Positions 1 through 6,530 of a stretch of DNA of 27,702 nucleotides are shown in pieces. The notes beneath the pieces are model-generated. The model saw only the letters and a list, made by a program, of their open reading frames with translations. It searched no databases and had not been told where the DNA came from. How positions within the stretch are numbered: the stretch's first letter is position 1; the number at the start of each line of letters is the position of its first letter. Origin of the DNA: UBA4923 sp964606165 (GTDB taxonomy: Bacteria; Bacillota; Clostridia; Saccharofermentanales; DTU023); contig CAZSFQ010000019.1 of assembly GCA_964606165.1 (NCBI GenBank), forward strand, positions 1 through 27,702, given 5' to 3'. A program made the position numbers and the translations under genes.

Positions 1-2
1 TT

Positions 3-428
3 TCCGATATCACAACGAAGAAAGCCCTGCCCGCCGAATGGGTCGCCGACCCCCATATGGCCAAGACCTGAGTGGGAGGCGCCTGGTCTGTGGAACAGAT
101 CACCAAAGCTTTCCGGGCCATTGGCTTTGCCCGGGTCACCGTGGTCAGTGAAGAGGTGACTGAGGCTTATGCCAGAAAGTGGGGGCATGGCCTGGCCATC
201 CGGGAGTATATCCAAAGCAGCCTGATCTACGCGGAAAAACCCTTGGAGCGGAGCCAGGGTACCGTTTCAAAGCCGAGACGCAGAGTGCTGAAAAAAGTGC
301 CGTCAGGCGCTTGCCTGTCTTCTTTTCCGTCGATTTCTGCCGCCGATGCAAATCAAAAGGCCGCCAAGGAAACCAGCGATATGAGCCCACCAGGCAATTC
401 CTCCGGCGCCTCCGACCAGGATGCTTGA
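3..428 (+). CDS. arsM: ArsM-like SAM-dependent methyltransferase, C-terminal part, with in-frame TGA read as probable selenocysteine
   Basis: The 5' end lies outside the window. The frame opens with SDITTKKALPAEWVADPHMAKT, meets TGA at 69-71, and continues as VGGAWSVEQITKAFRAIGF and, further on, IREYIQSSLIYAEKP. Both sides resemble the C-terminal half of arsenite methyltransferases: an SDI..xxLP strand, then a CxxGA motif, then an aGF helix, then a YIxSAxIxAxKP-type end. The TGA falls exactly where the family has the conserved cysteine of CxxGA (Cys206 in human AS3MT, from memory), one of the arsenic-binding cysteines. A hairpin suited to a bacterial SECIS element starts 12 bases after the TGA. 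After the family end, near base 260, the frame runs on for about 55 codons antisense to the rhomboid gene, which is odd. The alternative is a nonsense-mutated gene. The substrate, arsenite or another soft nucleophile, is inferred from family only. Confidence 0.6.
84..102 (+). promoter_or_regulatory. Candidate bacterial SECIS hairpin downstream of the in-frame TGA
   Basis: TGGTCTGT (84-91) pairs with ACAGATCA (95-102), giving eight base pairs with one G-U wobble and a GGA loop at 92-94. The stem begins 12 bases after the TGA at 69-71, and the loop G lies 21 bases after it. Bacterial SECIS elements recognised by SelB are stem-loops just downstream of the UGA with a G early in the apical loop, so size, spacing and loop fit. 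No bulged U like that of the E. coli fdhF element is obvious. The SelB-binding role is inferred. Confidence 0.5.
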
Positions 429-965
429 GACAAGCTGCAGGATAATCCACAAAATCAAATAGACGAAGGCCGGGATATTGACGAAATAGGGCATGAAGGG
501 GATCAGCGTCAGAATCCGCGCGTGGGGGTAAAGAACCAGGTAGGCGCCCATGACGCCGGAAATTGCTCCGGAGGCCCCAAGCGTGAAAATATCCGAATGA
601 AGGTCGGACAGGGCATGGGCAAAAGTCGCGATCAGCCCCGTGCCGATGTAAAAGAGAGTGTAACGGAAGGGGTTAAGGTAGTCTTCAACATTGTCTCCGA
701 ATAGCCAGAGAATCCACATGTTTCCGATCAGATGGCTGAGACCGCCGTGCAGAAACATGCTGGTGAAGAGCGGCAAGTAAAATTGCCTGGCGGATATGGC
801 GTCGAGAAAGCCCTGGGACGTGAAAGCATAGCGGTCAAAGAATAAATATAGACCCAGGTCATTAAGGGTTGACTGGTAGATAAAAACAAGCACATTGATA
901 GCGATCAGAATGATCGTGATCAATGGAAAGCGCTTGCTTGGCTGGCTGTCCCTTAACGGAAGCAA
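303..965 (-). CDS. Rhomboid family intramembrane serine protease
   Basis: This 220-residue multi-pass membrane protein is predicted to cleave transmembrane substrates within the bilayer. The rhomboid signatures are clear: an HGGLSHLIGNMWILWLFGDN block at about residues 73-92, the catalytic serine in GASG (Ser132), and the partner histidine in AHIAGFLGG (His195). About six hydrophobic segments can be seen, followed by a short basic tail. Translation most likely starts at a TTG (963-965), because GGGAG lies seven bases upstream and no ATG is close. It follows the FAD oxidoreductase gene by 12 bases, so the two are probably co-transcribed. Its 3' end overlaps the read-through frame of the ArsM-like gene by 126 bases on the opposite strand. 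Family assignment is firm; the substrate is unknown. Confidence 0.93.
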   Translation of the reverse strand: MLPLRDSQPSKRFPLITIILIAINVLVFIYQSTLNDLGLYLFFDRYAFTSQGFLDAISARQFYLPLFTSMFLHGGLSHLIGNMWILWLFGDNVEDYLNPFRYTLFYIGTGLIATFAHALSDLHSDIFTLGASGAISGVMGAYLVLYPHARILTLIPFMPYFVNIPAFVYLILWIILQLVSSILVGGAGGIAWWAHIAGFLGGLLICIGGRNRRKRRQASA

Positions 966-977
966 AAGACTTCTCCC

Positions 978-2138
978 TTAGCCCTGCTGCAGTTCCCTGC
1001 TCAACATGGAGAAGGGGGTCGTGTCGCCCAGCAGCACGTAACCAACCAGTTTATCGCCAAGGAAATTGCGCCGGTCATATGTGAGCTGTGTTTCATCGAA
1101 ATGGATCTGTGAGGAAACCTCGGGGTCTGCCGGCGCGATATCACCGGCTGACGCGATGCGTGTCTCCATTGTATTGACAAGATAGGGGGGTGTCGGGATG
1201 ACACAGATCTCATCACCTCCCGCGGCATTGGCGCCGGCCACCTTGCCTTCACGCATGGAAACCGGCCACAAGCCGTACCACAAGCCTTCCATGATGGCGT
1301 TGTCACCTGCTGCGTAAATGTTAGGGATATTGGTTTCCATTTTGTTGTTGACAACGAAACAGCGGTCGATGGCAATGTCCGTTCCCTCCATGACCTCCAG
1401 CCGCGCGCGTACCCCGGTCGAGACAATGACGATATCTGCGGGCACCTGTCCGCCGTCTTCAAGCAAGACAGAGGCCACCCTCCCTGTGGACGGGTCAGCC
1501 AGGATCTCTTTCGTCACCGCATTTTTTACTACCTTGACTCCAACCCGCTCGACCTGTTCCTGGAACATGGCACTTGACCGTTCATCGAGCTGTCTGGCAA
1601 GAAGAGCCCCGCCGCGCTCAAGGATGCTTGTGTCGAGTCCGCGCTGCTTTAGCGCATAGGCAGCCTCAAGCCCCAGCAGGCCTCCGCCAATAACAACACC
1701 CGTTTTAGCTGTTCTGATGTAGTCGGAGATAGCGAGCGCGTCATCCAGTGTCCAGAGTGTGAAAACGCCCTTGAGATCGCCGCCTTTCATGGGCGGCATG
1801 AAGCTTCGGCTTCCAGTCGCCAGAATCAGCTTGTCGTAGTGGATCTTTGAGCCGTCTTCGAGTTCAACCTCCTGGCGGTCCGGGTCGACGTGTTTTACGG
1901 CAAGGCCGCGCCTGAGGTCAATATTTTTATCCTTGTACCAGGACTCCTTATGGAGGACGATCTTATCGACACTTTCAGGGTCCATGATGACGCCGGGGAG
2001 TCTCGGCCGCTGGTAGGGAAGGTGGGGGTTTTCCGACAAAATCACGATCCCCACATCGGGATCCATCTTCCTGGCTGATTCAGCCGCAGAGAGCCCTGCG
2101 ATACCACTGCCAATAATCACGATCTTTTGATCTGACAT
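978..2138 (-). CDS. FAD-dependent NAD(P)H oxidoreductase of the rubredoxin/nitrite reductase-like family
   Basis: This 386-residue flavoprotein belongs to the pyridine nucleotide-disulphide oxidoreductase superfamily. An N-terminal FAD-binding GSGIAG motif lies at about residues 10-15, the ATG motif of the FAD domain is near 107-109, the NAD(P)-binding GGGLLGLEAA motif is at about 151-160, and the second FAD contact, YAAGD, is near 275-279. There is no CxxC redox disulphide. The closest known types are NADH:rubredoxin reductases and the FAD module of nitrite reductases. The ATG at 2138 is chosen because AGGAGG lies six bases upstream; the frame stays open back to 2234, but that reaches into the promoter. 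The electron acceptor is unknown and no rubredoxin gene is visible nearby. The rhomboid gene follows in the same transcript. Confidence 0.88.
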   Translation of the reverse strand: MSDQKIVIIGSGIAGLSAAESARKMDPDVGIVILSENPHLPYQRPRLPGVIMDPESVDKIVLHKESWYKDKNIDLRRGLAVKHVDPDRQEVELEDGSKIHYDKLILATGSRSFMPPMKGGDLKGVFTLWTLDDALAISDYIRTAKTGVVIGGGLLGLEAAYALKQRGLDTSILERGGALLARQLDERSSAMFQEQVERVGVKVVKNAVTKEILADPSTGRVASVLLEDGGQVPADIVIVSTGVRARLEVMEGTDIAIDRCFVVNNKMETNIPNIYAAGDNAIMEGLWYGLWPVSMREGKVAGANAAGGDEICVIPTPPYLVNTMETRIASAGDIAPADPEVSSQIHFDETQLTYDRRNFLGDKLVGYVLLGDTTPFSMLSRELQQG

Positions 2139-2204
2139 CTTGAACCTCCTGTGAGGGGAAAACTCCCGGATGAACAGCCGTGTCAAGGGCTGCGCACACT
2201 TACA

Positions 2205-2234
2205 ATGATAAGTACAGGCAAGCCCGCATGTCAA
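2205..2234 (-). promoter_or_regulatory. Sigma-70-type promoter for the FAD oxidoreductase-rhomboid unit
   Basis: On the minus strand TTGACA (2234-2229) is separated by 18 bases from TATCAT (2210-2205), a perfect -35 and a five-of-six -10. This places the transcript start near 2198 and gives a leader of about 60 bases before the ATG at 2138. A small inverted repeat, ACTTA/TAAGT (2198-2202 and 2209-2213), overlaps the -10 and could be an operator. Confidence 0.6.
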
Positions 2235-2333
2235 ATAGAAAGCGATTGTTACAAGGGGAAATTAACTGATTTTCGCAGGCGCTGATCCCCTTCATGTAAA
2301 ATGAAACAAGAAAGCGCAAAGGAGGGATTTTCC

Positions 2334-3050
2334 GTGGACGAACAGCAAAAAAGACGTAAGCACATTCCCGATATCACGACCGCGCTTCGCGCCGACGTCA
2401 TCCGCATGCCGGGGGTCATCTCCGAGTGTTCAGGTATCCGGATCCATGGCCGCCGTATCAAGTCGGTGATTTTTACAACGGACGCGGCCCAGATCATCAA
2501 TCATAACGCCGATGCCGCCATGGCAGTCTATCCTTTTACTCCACATCCGGCCATATCGAACGCCTTGATCAGCATCTCACCCGTTCCTGTCTTCTCCGGT
2601 GTGGGGGGAGGCACGACGGGCGGCGCGCGCTGCGCTCAAATCGCCATCTTCTCAGAGGCGCAGGGAGCGGTTGGACTCGTCGTCAATTCACCAACGACGC
2701 TTGAAACCATTCGAGCCATCTACGAGGTGGTGGATACTCCTATCATTTGTACGGTTGTTTCGGAATACATGGATATCGGAGCCCGGCTTGGAGCGGGTGT
2801 TTCCATTCTGAATGTGAGCGGCGGCGCCCGGACGGTCGATATCGTAGGCAAGCTCCGCGCGCAATACCCCGACGTTCCCATCATCGCGACAGGGGGGCCG
2901 TCGGATGAGACCATTCTCGAAACCATCCGGGCAGGCGCCAACGCCATCACCGTGACGCCTCCGACCAGCGCTGAATTATTCAAGATCAAGATGGACAAGT
3001 ACCGGCTTATGGCGGAAGAAAGCTACAAGGAGGGGACAGAACTGATATAA
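2334..3050 (+). CDS. Conserved beta/alpha-barrel protein, usually annotated as 'hydrolase' in Firmicutes
   Basis: This 238-residue protein belongs to a conserved family seen in clostridia and annotated only generically. Its sequence has the alternation of hydrophobic strands and glycine turns expected of a TIM-type barrel: MPGVISECSGIRI (25-37), VIFTTDA, VPVFSGVGGGTTGG (84-97), GLVVNSP, ICTVVSE, SILNVSGGAR (157-166), PIIATGGPSDETI (183-195) and GANAITVTPP (201-210). The C-terminal GG and GAN turns resemble a phosphate-binding end of a barrel, which is inference. A GTG start is preferred because AAAGGAGG lies about eight bases upstream; an ATG at 2301 in the same frame has no such site. The reaction is not known to me. 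Confidence 0.8.
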   Translation: MDEQQKRRKHIPDITTALRADVIRMPGVISECSGIRIHGRRIKSVIFTTDAAQIINHNADAAMAVYPFTPHPAISNALISISPVPVFSGVGGGTTGGARCAQIAIFSEAQGAVGLVVNSPTTLETIRAIYEVVDTPIICTVVSEYMDIGARLGAGVSILNVSGGARTVDIVGKLRAQYPDVPIIATGGPSDETILETIRAGANAITVTPPTSAELFKIKMDKYRLMAEESYKEGTELI

Positions 3051-3130
3051 GAGAGGCCTGAGTTTTCTGTAATGTTCGGTCAGCCGGTGATTCAAGGGGG
3101 CCATCATCTCCGAAAGAAGGGGGGATCAAA

Positions 3131-3736
3131 ATGAAAGACAGCCAGGAAAAAGGCAAGAAAAATCAATTTTTGGAGTGGCTCATCATCGGACTGGCTTTAG
3201 TTGGCGCTGGTCTGTTTGCCCTTCTCTATCCAAACCTGGTATCCGGTTACCTGCCGCTTGTGGTCGGTCTTGTCGCGATTTTCGCCGGAAGCATTTACGC
3301 TGCTGTGTATATCCGGGGTTTGATCGCGGGCAGCGGCAAGCGCACCTCATCTTTCACCAAGGCCGTGATTCCGCTGGTGGTTGGTTTGCTCCTTTTGATC
3401 AAACCAGCCGAAACAATCAAATATCTGCTGGTGGCAGCGGGCGTCTACTTCATAGTACAAGCGCTTGTTGGGGTCATCTTTGCGCTGGTCATGCGAGCTT
3501 TCAGCAAAGGTTTGTTCTGGATCGTGTTCGTGCCTGTCCTGCTGCTCCTGATAACCGGCTTACTGATTATCATTGCTCCAACCGCCCTGGGTATCCCGGT
3601 CGAGATGGTGATCGGCATTGGCCTGGTTCTGAACGGCCTGCTTTATCTGGTGAAGGCCATGGGAAGCAAAAAAGGAAAAAGGCCGGACGAAGAAAACCTG
3701 CCTTCTCCCGATGAAGAGGAGCAGCCATCCTCGTGA
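3131..3736 (+). CDS. HdeD-like (DUF308) multi-pass membrane protein
   Basis: This 201-residue protein has about six hydrophobic segments arranged in pairs: residues 15-35, 40-62, 77-93, 96-120, 127-150 and 155-173. The repeated pattern of a glycine-rich helix followed by a short polar turn, such as LVVGLVAIFAGSIYA and IPLVVGLLLLIKP, fits the DUF308/HdeD repeat. The N-terminus is lysine-rich and the C-terminal 30 residues are charged and cytoplasmic in character (KKGKRPDEEN, DEEEQPSS). HdeD is linked to acid resistance in E. coli; no role should be carried over here. AAGGGGGG precedes the ATG. Its TGA overlaps the GTG start of the glycerate kinase gene (GTGA), so the two are translationally coupled. 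Confidence 0.75.
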   Translation: MKDSQEKGKKNQFLEWLIIGLALVGAGLFALLYPNLVSGYLPLVVGLVAIFAGSIYAAVYIRGLIAGSGKRTSSFTKAVIPLVVGLLLLIKPAETIKYLLVAAGVYFIVQALVGVIFALVMRAFSKGLFWIVFVPVLLLLITGLLIIIAPTALGIPVEMVIGIGLVLNGLLYLVKAMGSKKGKRPDEENLPSPDEEEQPSS

Positions 3737-4869
3737 AAAAAATACTTCTGCTGCCCGACTCATTTAAGGGGACCATGGACTCCCCTTCCATCTGCAAGAT
3801 TATGAAAGCCGCTATCCTGAGGCACTATCCGGATGCCCTGGTGAAGAGCCTGCCTGTTGCTGATGGCGGTGAGGGGAGTGTGGACAGCTTCCTGCAAGCC
3901 CTCAACGGTGAGAAGGTCAGCGTCCGGGTCAAGGGTCCCCTTTTCGAGGAGCTGGATGCTTTTTACGGCCTGGTCGATCAGGGGAAAACGGCCGTCATCG
4001 AAATGGCAGCCTGCGCCGGCCTGCCGCTGATGGGAGACCGGAAAAATCCCCTCGTCACGACGACATACGGCGTCGGTCAATTGATCCTGGCCGCAGCCGC
4101 CAGGGGTGTGCGTAAAATTATTTTGGGGTTGGGTGGAAGCGCCACCAATGACGGCGGCTGTGGAGCCGCTGCCGCCCTCGGCATCCGCTTTCTGGATCAG
4201 GACGGGGAGGAATTTGTCCCCGTAGGCGAGACCCTTGACCGGATCGACCGGATTGATATGACTCTGAAAAATGCCCTGCTTGACAACTTGACCATCCAGG
4301 CCATGTGCGACATTGACAATCCCATGTACGGGCCCTCGGGGGCGGCCTATGTGTTTGCGCCGCAAAAAGGCGCGGATGAAGCCGGCGTGAGAAAACTCGA
4401 TGCCGGCCTTCGCCGCCTGGCATTTGTGATCGAAAGGGATCTGGGTCTTCAGGTGGCGGGCTTACCCGGCTCAGGGGCCGCCGGCGCCATGGGCGCGGGA
4501 GTTTACGCTTTCTTTGGGGCTTCCTTGGATCCAGGCATTGAGGTCGTGCTTGACGCGGTCCGTTTTGACAAGATCGCCCAAGGCACCGACCTGATCCTGA
4601 CAGGCGAAGGAAAAATTGATCAACAGAGCCTGAGCGGCAAAGTTGTGATCGGTGTGGCCCGACGCGCCAGGAGGCTGGGTATTCCAGTCGTCGCCATCGT
4701 GGGAGATATTGGAGATGGCATTGAGAGCGTCTACGACGAAGGTGTAAGCGGTATCTTTAGTATCAACCGCGTCGCGATTGACTTCACCCTGGCAAGGGGG
4801 CGGAGCCCGGAAGACCTGGCTCTGACCGTGGACAATCTGATGCGGTTCTTAAAGAAGCTGGCTTTCTAA
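3733..4869 (+). CDS. garK: Glycerate kinase (GarK/GlxK type I)
   Basis: The enzyme phosphorylates D-glycerate with ATP, feeding 2-phosphoglycerate (or 3-phosphoglycerate) to lower glycolysis. At 378 residues it has the usual length. Family landmarks are all present: DSFKGTMDS near the start, VADGGEGSVDSF at about 43-54, the glycine-rich GLGGSATNDGGCGAAAALG block around 132-150, and the C-terminal LTGEGKIDQQSLSGK block. It starts with GTG inside the stop codon of the preceding membrane protein gene, so translation is probably coupled. Glycerate entry into the C3 pool fits the glycerol and PEP genes further along. No glycerate dehydrogenase or transporter is visible beside it. Confidence 0.93.
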   Translation: MKKILLLPDSFKGTMDSPSICKIMKAAILRHYPDALVKSLPVADGGEGSVDSFLQALNGEKVSVRVKGPLFEELDAFYGLVDQGKTAVIEMAACAGLPLMGDRKNPLVTTTYGVGQLILAAAARGVRKIILGLGGSATNDGGCGAAAALGIRFLDQDGEEFVPVGETLDRIDRIDMTLKNALLDNLTIQAMCDIDNPMYGPSGAAYVFAPQKGADEAGVRKLDAGLRRLAFVIERDLGLQVAGLPGSGAAGAMGAGVYAFFGASLDPGIEVVLDAVRFDKIAQGTDLILTGEGKIDQQSLSGKVVIGVARRARRLGIPVVAIVGDIGDGIESVYDEGVSGIFSINRVAIDFTLARGRSPEDLALTVDNLMRFLKKLAF

Positions 4870-4922
4870 CAAAGTGTTATAGTATTGCTTGCAAAATGAT
4901 CTATTAACAAGAGGGAAGTGTA

Positions 4923-5102
4923 ATGAAAGAGAAAAAGAGAATTGTAACCCTGTCCACCCGTGATCTTGTCCAGGATATCGGGCACGATGGCTGTGGCGAA
5001 TGCCAGACTTCATGCCAGTCCGCCTGTAAAACGTCATGTGGAGTTGTCAACCAGGTCTGCGAGCAGGAAAAAGCTGAACCGGAGATCAAGGCGGGCATTT
5101 AG
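4923..5102 (+). CDS. scfA: SCIFF ranthipeptide precursor (six cysteines in forty-five residues)
   Basis: This 59-residue peptide has a lysine-rich leader (MKEKKRIVTLSTRDL) and then the hallmark core CGECQTSCQSACKTSC followed by VC, with six cysteines at 24, 27, 31, 35, 39 and 46. That core matches the SCIFF family, the precursor of a thioether-linked ranthipeptide found very widely in Clostridia. GAGGG sits about seven bases upstream of the ATG. The radical SAM maturase gene begins 25 bases downstream, the standard pairing. The mature product would be exported or act in the cell as a signalling-type peptide; ranthipeptides have been linked to population behaviour in some clostridia. Its maturation is doubtful here because the maturase gene is interrupted. 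Confidence 0.95.
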   Translation: MKEKKRIVTLSTRDLVQDIGHDGCGECQTSCQSACKTSCGVVNQVCEQEKAEPEIKAGI

Positions 5103-5127
5103 TCCTGCCATCTTATATCTTTACCCA

Positions 5128-6288
5128 ATGATTCACCAATTTGAATTGAATGGCTACAAGCTTGTAGCTGACGTTGACAGTGGCAGTGTCCATGTCGTGG
5201 ATGATCTTGTTTACCGGATTATCGGCCTTTACGAAAGGCATTCCCCCGAAGAGATTGTCCGGCAGCTGTCCGCTGCCTGGCCTCATGCTGATGTGCTGGA
5301 CGCGGTAAACCAAGTCCGGTCCCTTGTCGATGAAGGGCTCTTGTTCTCAAAAGTTGAGCATAGGGCACGCTTGGGCGAGCGCCCTCATGACAGCCGGCTG
5401 ATCAAGGCACTGTGCCTCAATGTCGCCCATAGCTGTAATCTGAATTGCTCTTACTGTTTCGCAGCCCAGGGAACCTACAAGGGCGTGCAGGCCATCATGC
5501 CCGTGGAAACGGGCAGGCGCGCCATGGATTTTCTGATCGAAAATTCGGGCTCCCGACGGAATTTGGAAGTCGATTTTTTTGGCGGCGAGCCGCTCCTGAA
5601 CTGCGGGATGGTGAAAGAGACAGTCGCCTACGCGCGCTCATTGGAAGCGAAGCATGACAAACATTTCCGCTTCACCCTCACCACAAACGGTCTGCTGATT
5701 GATGACGATGTCATTGAATTTACCAACCGGGAGATGGACAATGTTGTTTTAAGCCTGGACGGCCGTAAAGAGACACACGACCGCTTCCGGGTGACCCAGG
5801 CTGGGAAAGGCTGCTACGAAGTGGTTGTTCCCAAGTTCCAGGAACTTGTCCGGCGCAGGACCCGGGGCAGTTATTATATCCGCGGCACCTACACGCACTG
5901 CAACACCGATTTTCTGGAGGACGTCCTTCACATTGCCGGACTGGGTTTCGATGAGATCAGCATGGAGCCGGTTGTCTGTCCGCCCGGCCAGCCCTACGCC
6001 TTGACAGAAGAAGACCTGCCGGTTTTAAAAGACCAGTATGAAAGACTGGCTGTGGAGATGATCCGCCGCGACCGGCAAGGGAGCGGTTTCCGTTTCTATC
6101 ATTTCACTGTCGATCTTGATCACGGACCTTGCATCTACAAGCGGATCGCGGGATGCGGCGCGGGGACCGAATACCTGGCTGTGACCCCTGTCGGGGATAT
6201 TTACCCCTGCCATCAGCTGGTTGATGAGCCCGGATTTTTGATGGGCAACATCTGGCAGGGAGTTGTCAGGCGGGATTTGCGGGACTAA
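5128..6288 (+). CDS. scfB: SCIFF radical SAM maturase, cut short by an in-frame TAA
   Basis: The 386 residues before the stop match the thioether-forming maturase of the SCIFF peptide. The start MIHQFELNGYKLVADVDSGSVHVVD is typical, with a PqqD-like peptide-binding region in roughly the first 80 residues. The radical SAM cluster motif is CNLNCSYC (cysteines 103, 107, 110), followed by FFGGEPLLN and TTNGLL. The first SPASM elements, CGAGTEYLAVTPVGDIYPC, are present. The frame then meets TAA at 6286-6288 directly after RRDLRD, where relatives continue with a lysine or glutamate and the rest of SPASM. The missing 64 residues are intact just beyond the stop in the same frame. No clear ribosome binding site precedes the ATG. 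Without the distal cysteines the auxiliary iron-sulphur clusters could not form normally. Confidence 0.88.
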   Translation: MIHQFELNGYKLVADVDSGSVHVVDDLVYRIIGLYERHSPEEIVRQLSAAWPHADVLDAVNQVRSLVDEGLLFSKVEHRARLGERPHDSRLIKALCLNVAHSCNLNCSYCFAAQGTYKGVQAIMPVETGRRAMDFLIENSGSRRNLEVDFFGGEPLLNCGMVKETVAYARSLEAKHDKHFRFTLTTNGLLIDDDVIEFTNREMDNVVLSLDGRKETHDRFRVTQAGKGCYEVVVPKFQELVRRRTRGSYYIRGTYTHCNTDFLEDVLHIAGLGFDEISMEPVVCPPGQPYALTEEDLPVLKDQYERLAVEMIRRDRQGSGFRFYHFTVDLDHGPCIYKRIAGCGAGTEYLAVTPVGDIYPCHQLVDEPGFLMGNIWQGVVRRDLRD

Positions 6289-6483
6289 TTTTCCCAATGT
6301 AATGTATTTTCACGTCCTGAATGTGAAGATTGCTGGGCCAGGTTTTACTGTTCCGGGGGTTGCGCTGCCAATGCCTACCACGTGAATGGCAATCTGTCGG
6401 GTGTCGACACCTACGGTTGCGAACTGTTTAGAAAGCGGATGGAATGTGCCCTGATGATGAAGGCGGCAAGCTTGCCCAAATAA
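6289..6483 (+). pseudogene. scfB: C-terminal SPASM remainder of the SCIFF maturase, in frame after the TAA
   Basis: The same frame continues past the TAA for 64 codons to TAA at 6481-6483 and encodes FSQCNVFSRPECEDCWARFY and then CSGGCAANAY, ending near MECALMMKAASLPK. The cysteine pattern (CxxCWxxxYCxGGCAxNAY) is that expected of the C-terminal auxiliary-cluster region of SCIFF maturases. There is no start codon or ribosome binding site of its own, so it is the severed end of scfB. The sequence is well preserved, which points to a recent mutation or to a base-call error. Confidence 0.85.
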
Positions 6484-6486
6484 TAG

Positions 6487-6514
6487 AAGACCCCGCGTAA
6501 GCAGGGTCTTTTTT
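6487..6514 (+). terminator. Rho-independent terminator between scfB and ilvE
   Basis: AAGACCC (6487-6493) pairs with GGGTCTT (6504-6510), and six T's follow immediately (6509-6514). It sits four bases after the true end of scfB. Read from the minus strand the same stem is followed by a less regular T-rich stretch, so it may also end the ilvE transcript that stops at 6531. Confidence 0.85.
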
Positions 6515-6530
6515 GAAGCCGGTCTTTGGT

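Noticed and set aside
2198..2213. ACTTA/TAAGT inverted repeat as an independent operator
   Set aside because: Five-base arms are common by chance; it is only mentioned with the promoter it overlaps.
4960..5127. Upstream extension of the scfB frame
   Set aside because: It overlaps scfA in another frame; the family start MIHxFExNG begins at 5128.
6286..6288. Possible recoding of the scfB stop as a special amino acid
   Set aside because: The codon is TAA; selenocysteine uses TGA and pyrrolysine TAG, and the family has lysine or glutamate here.
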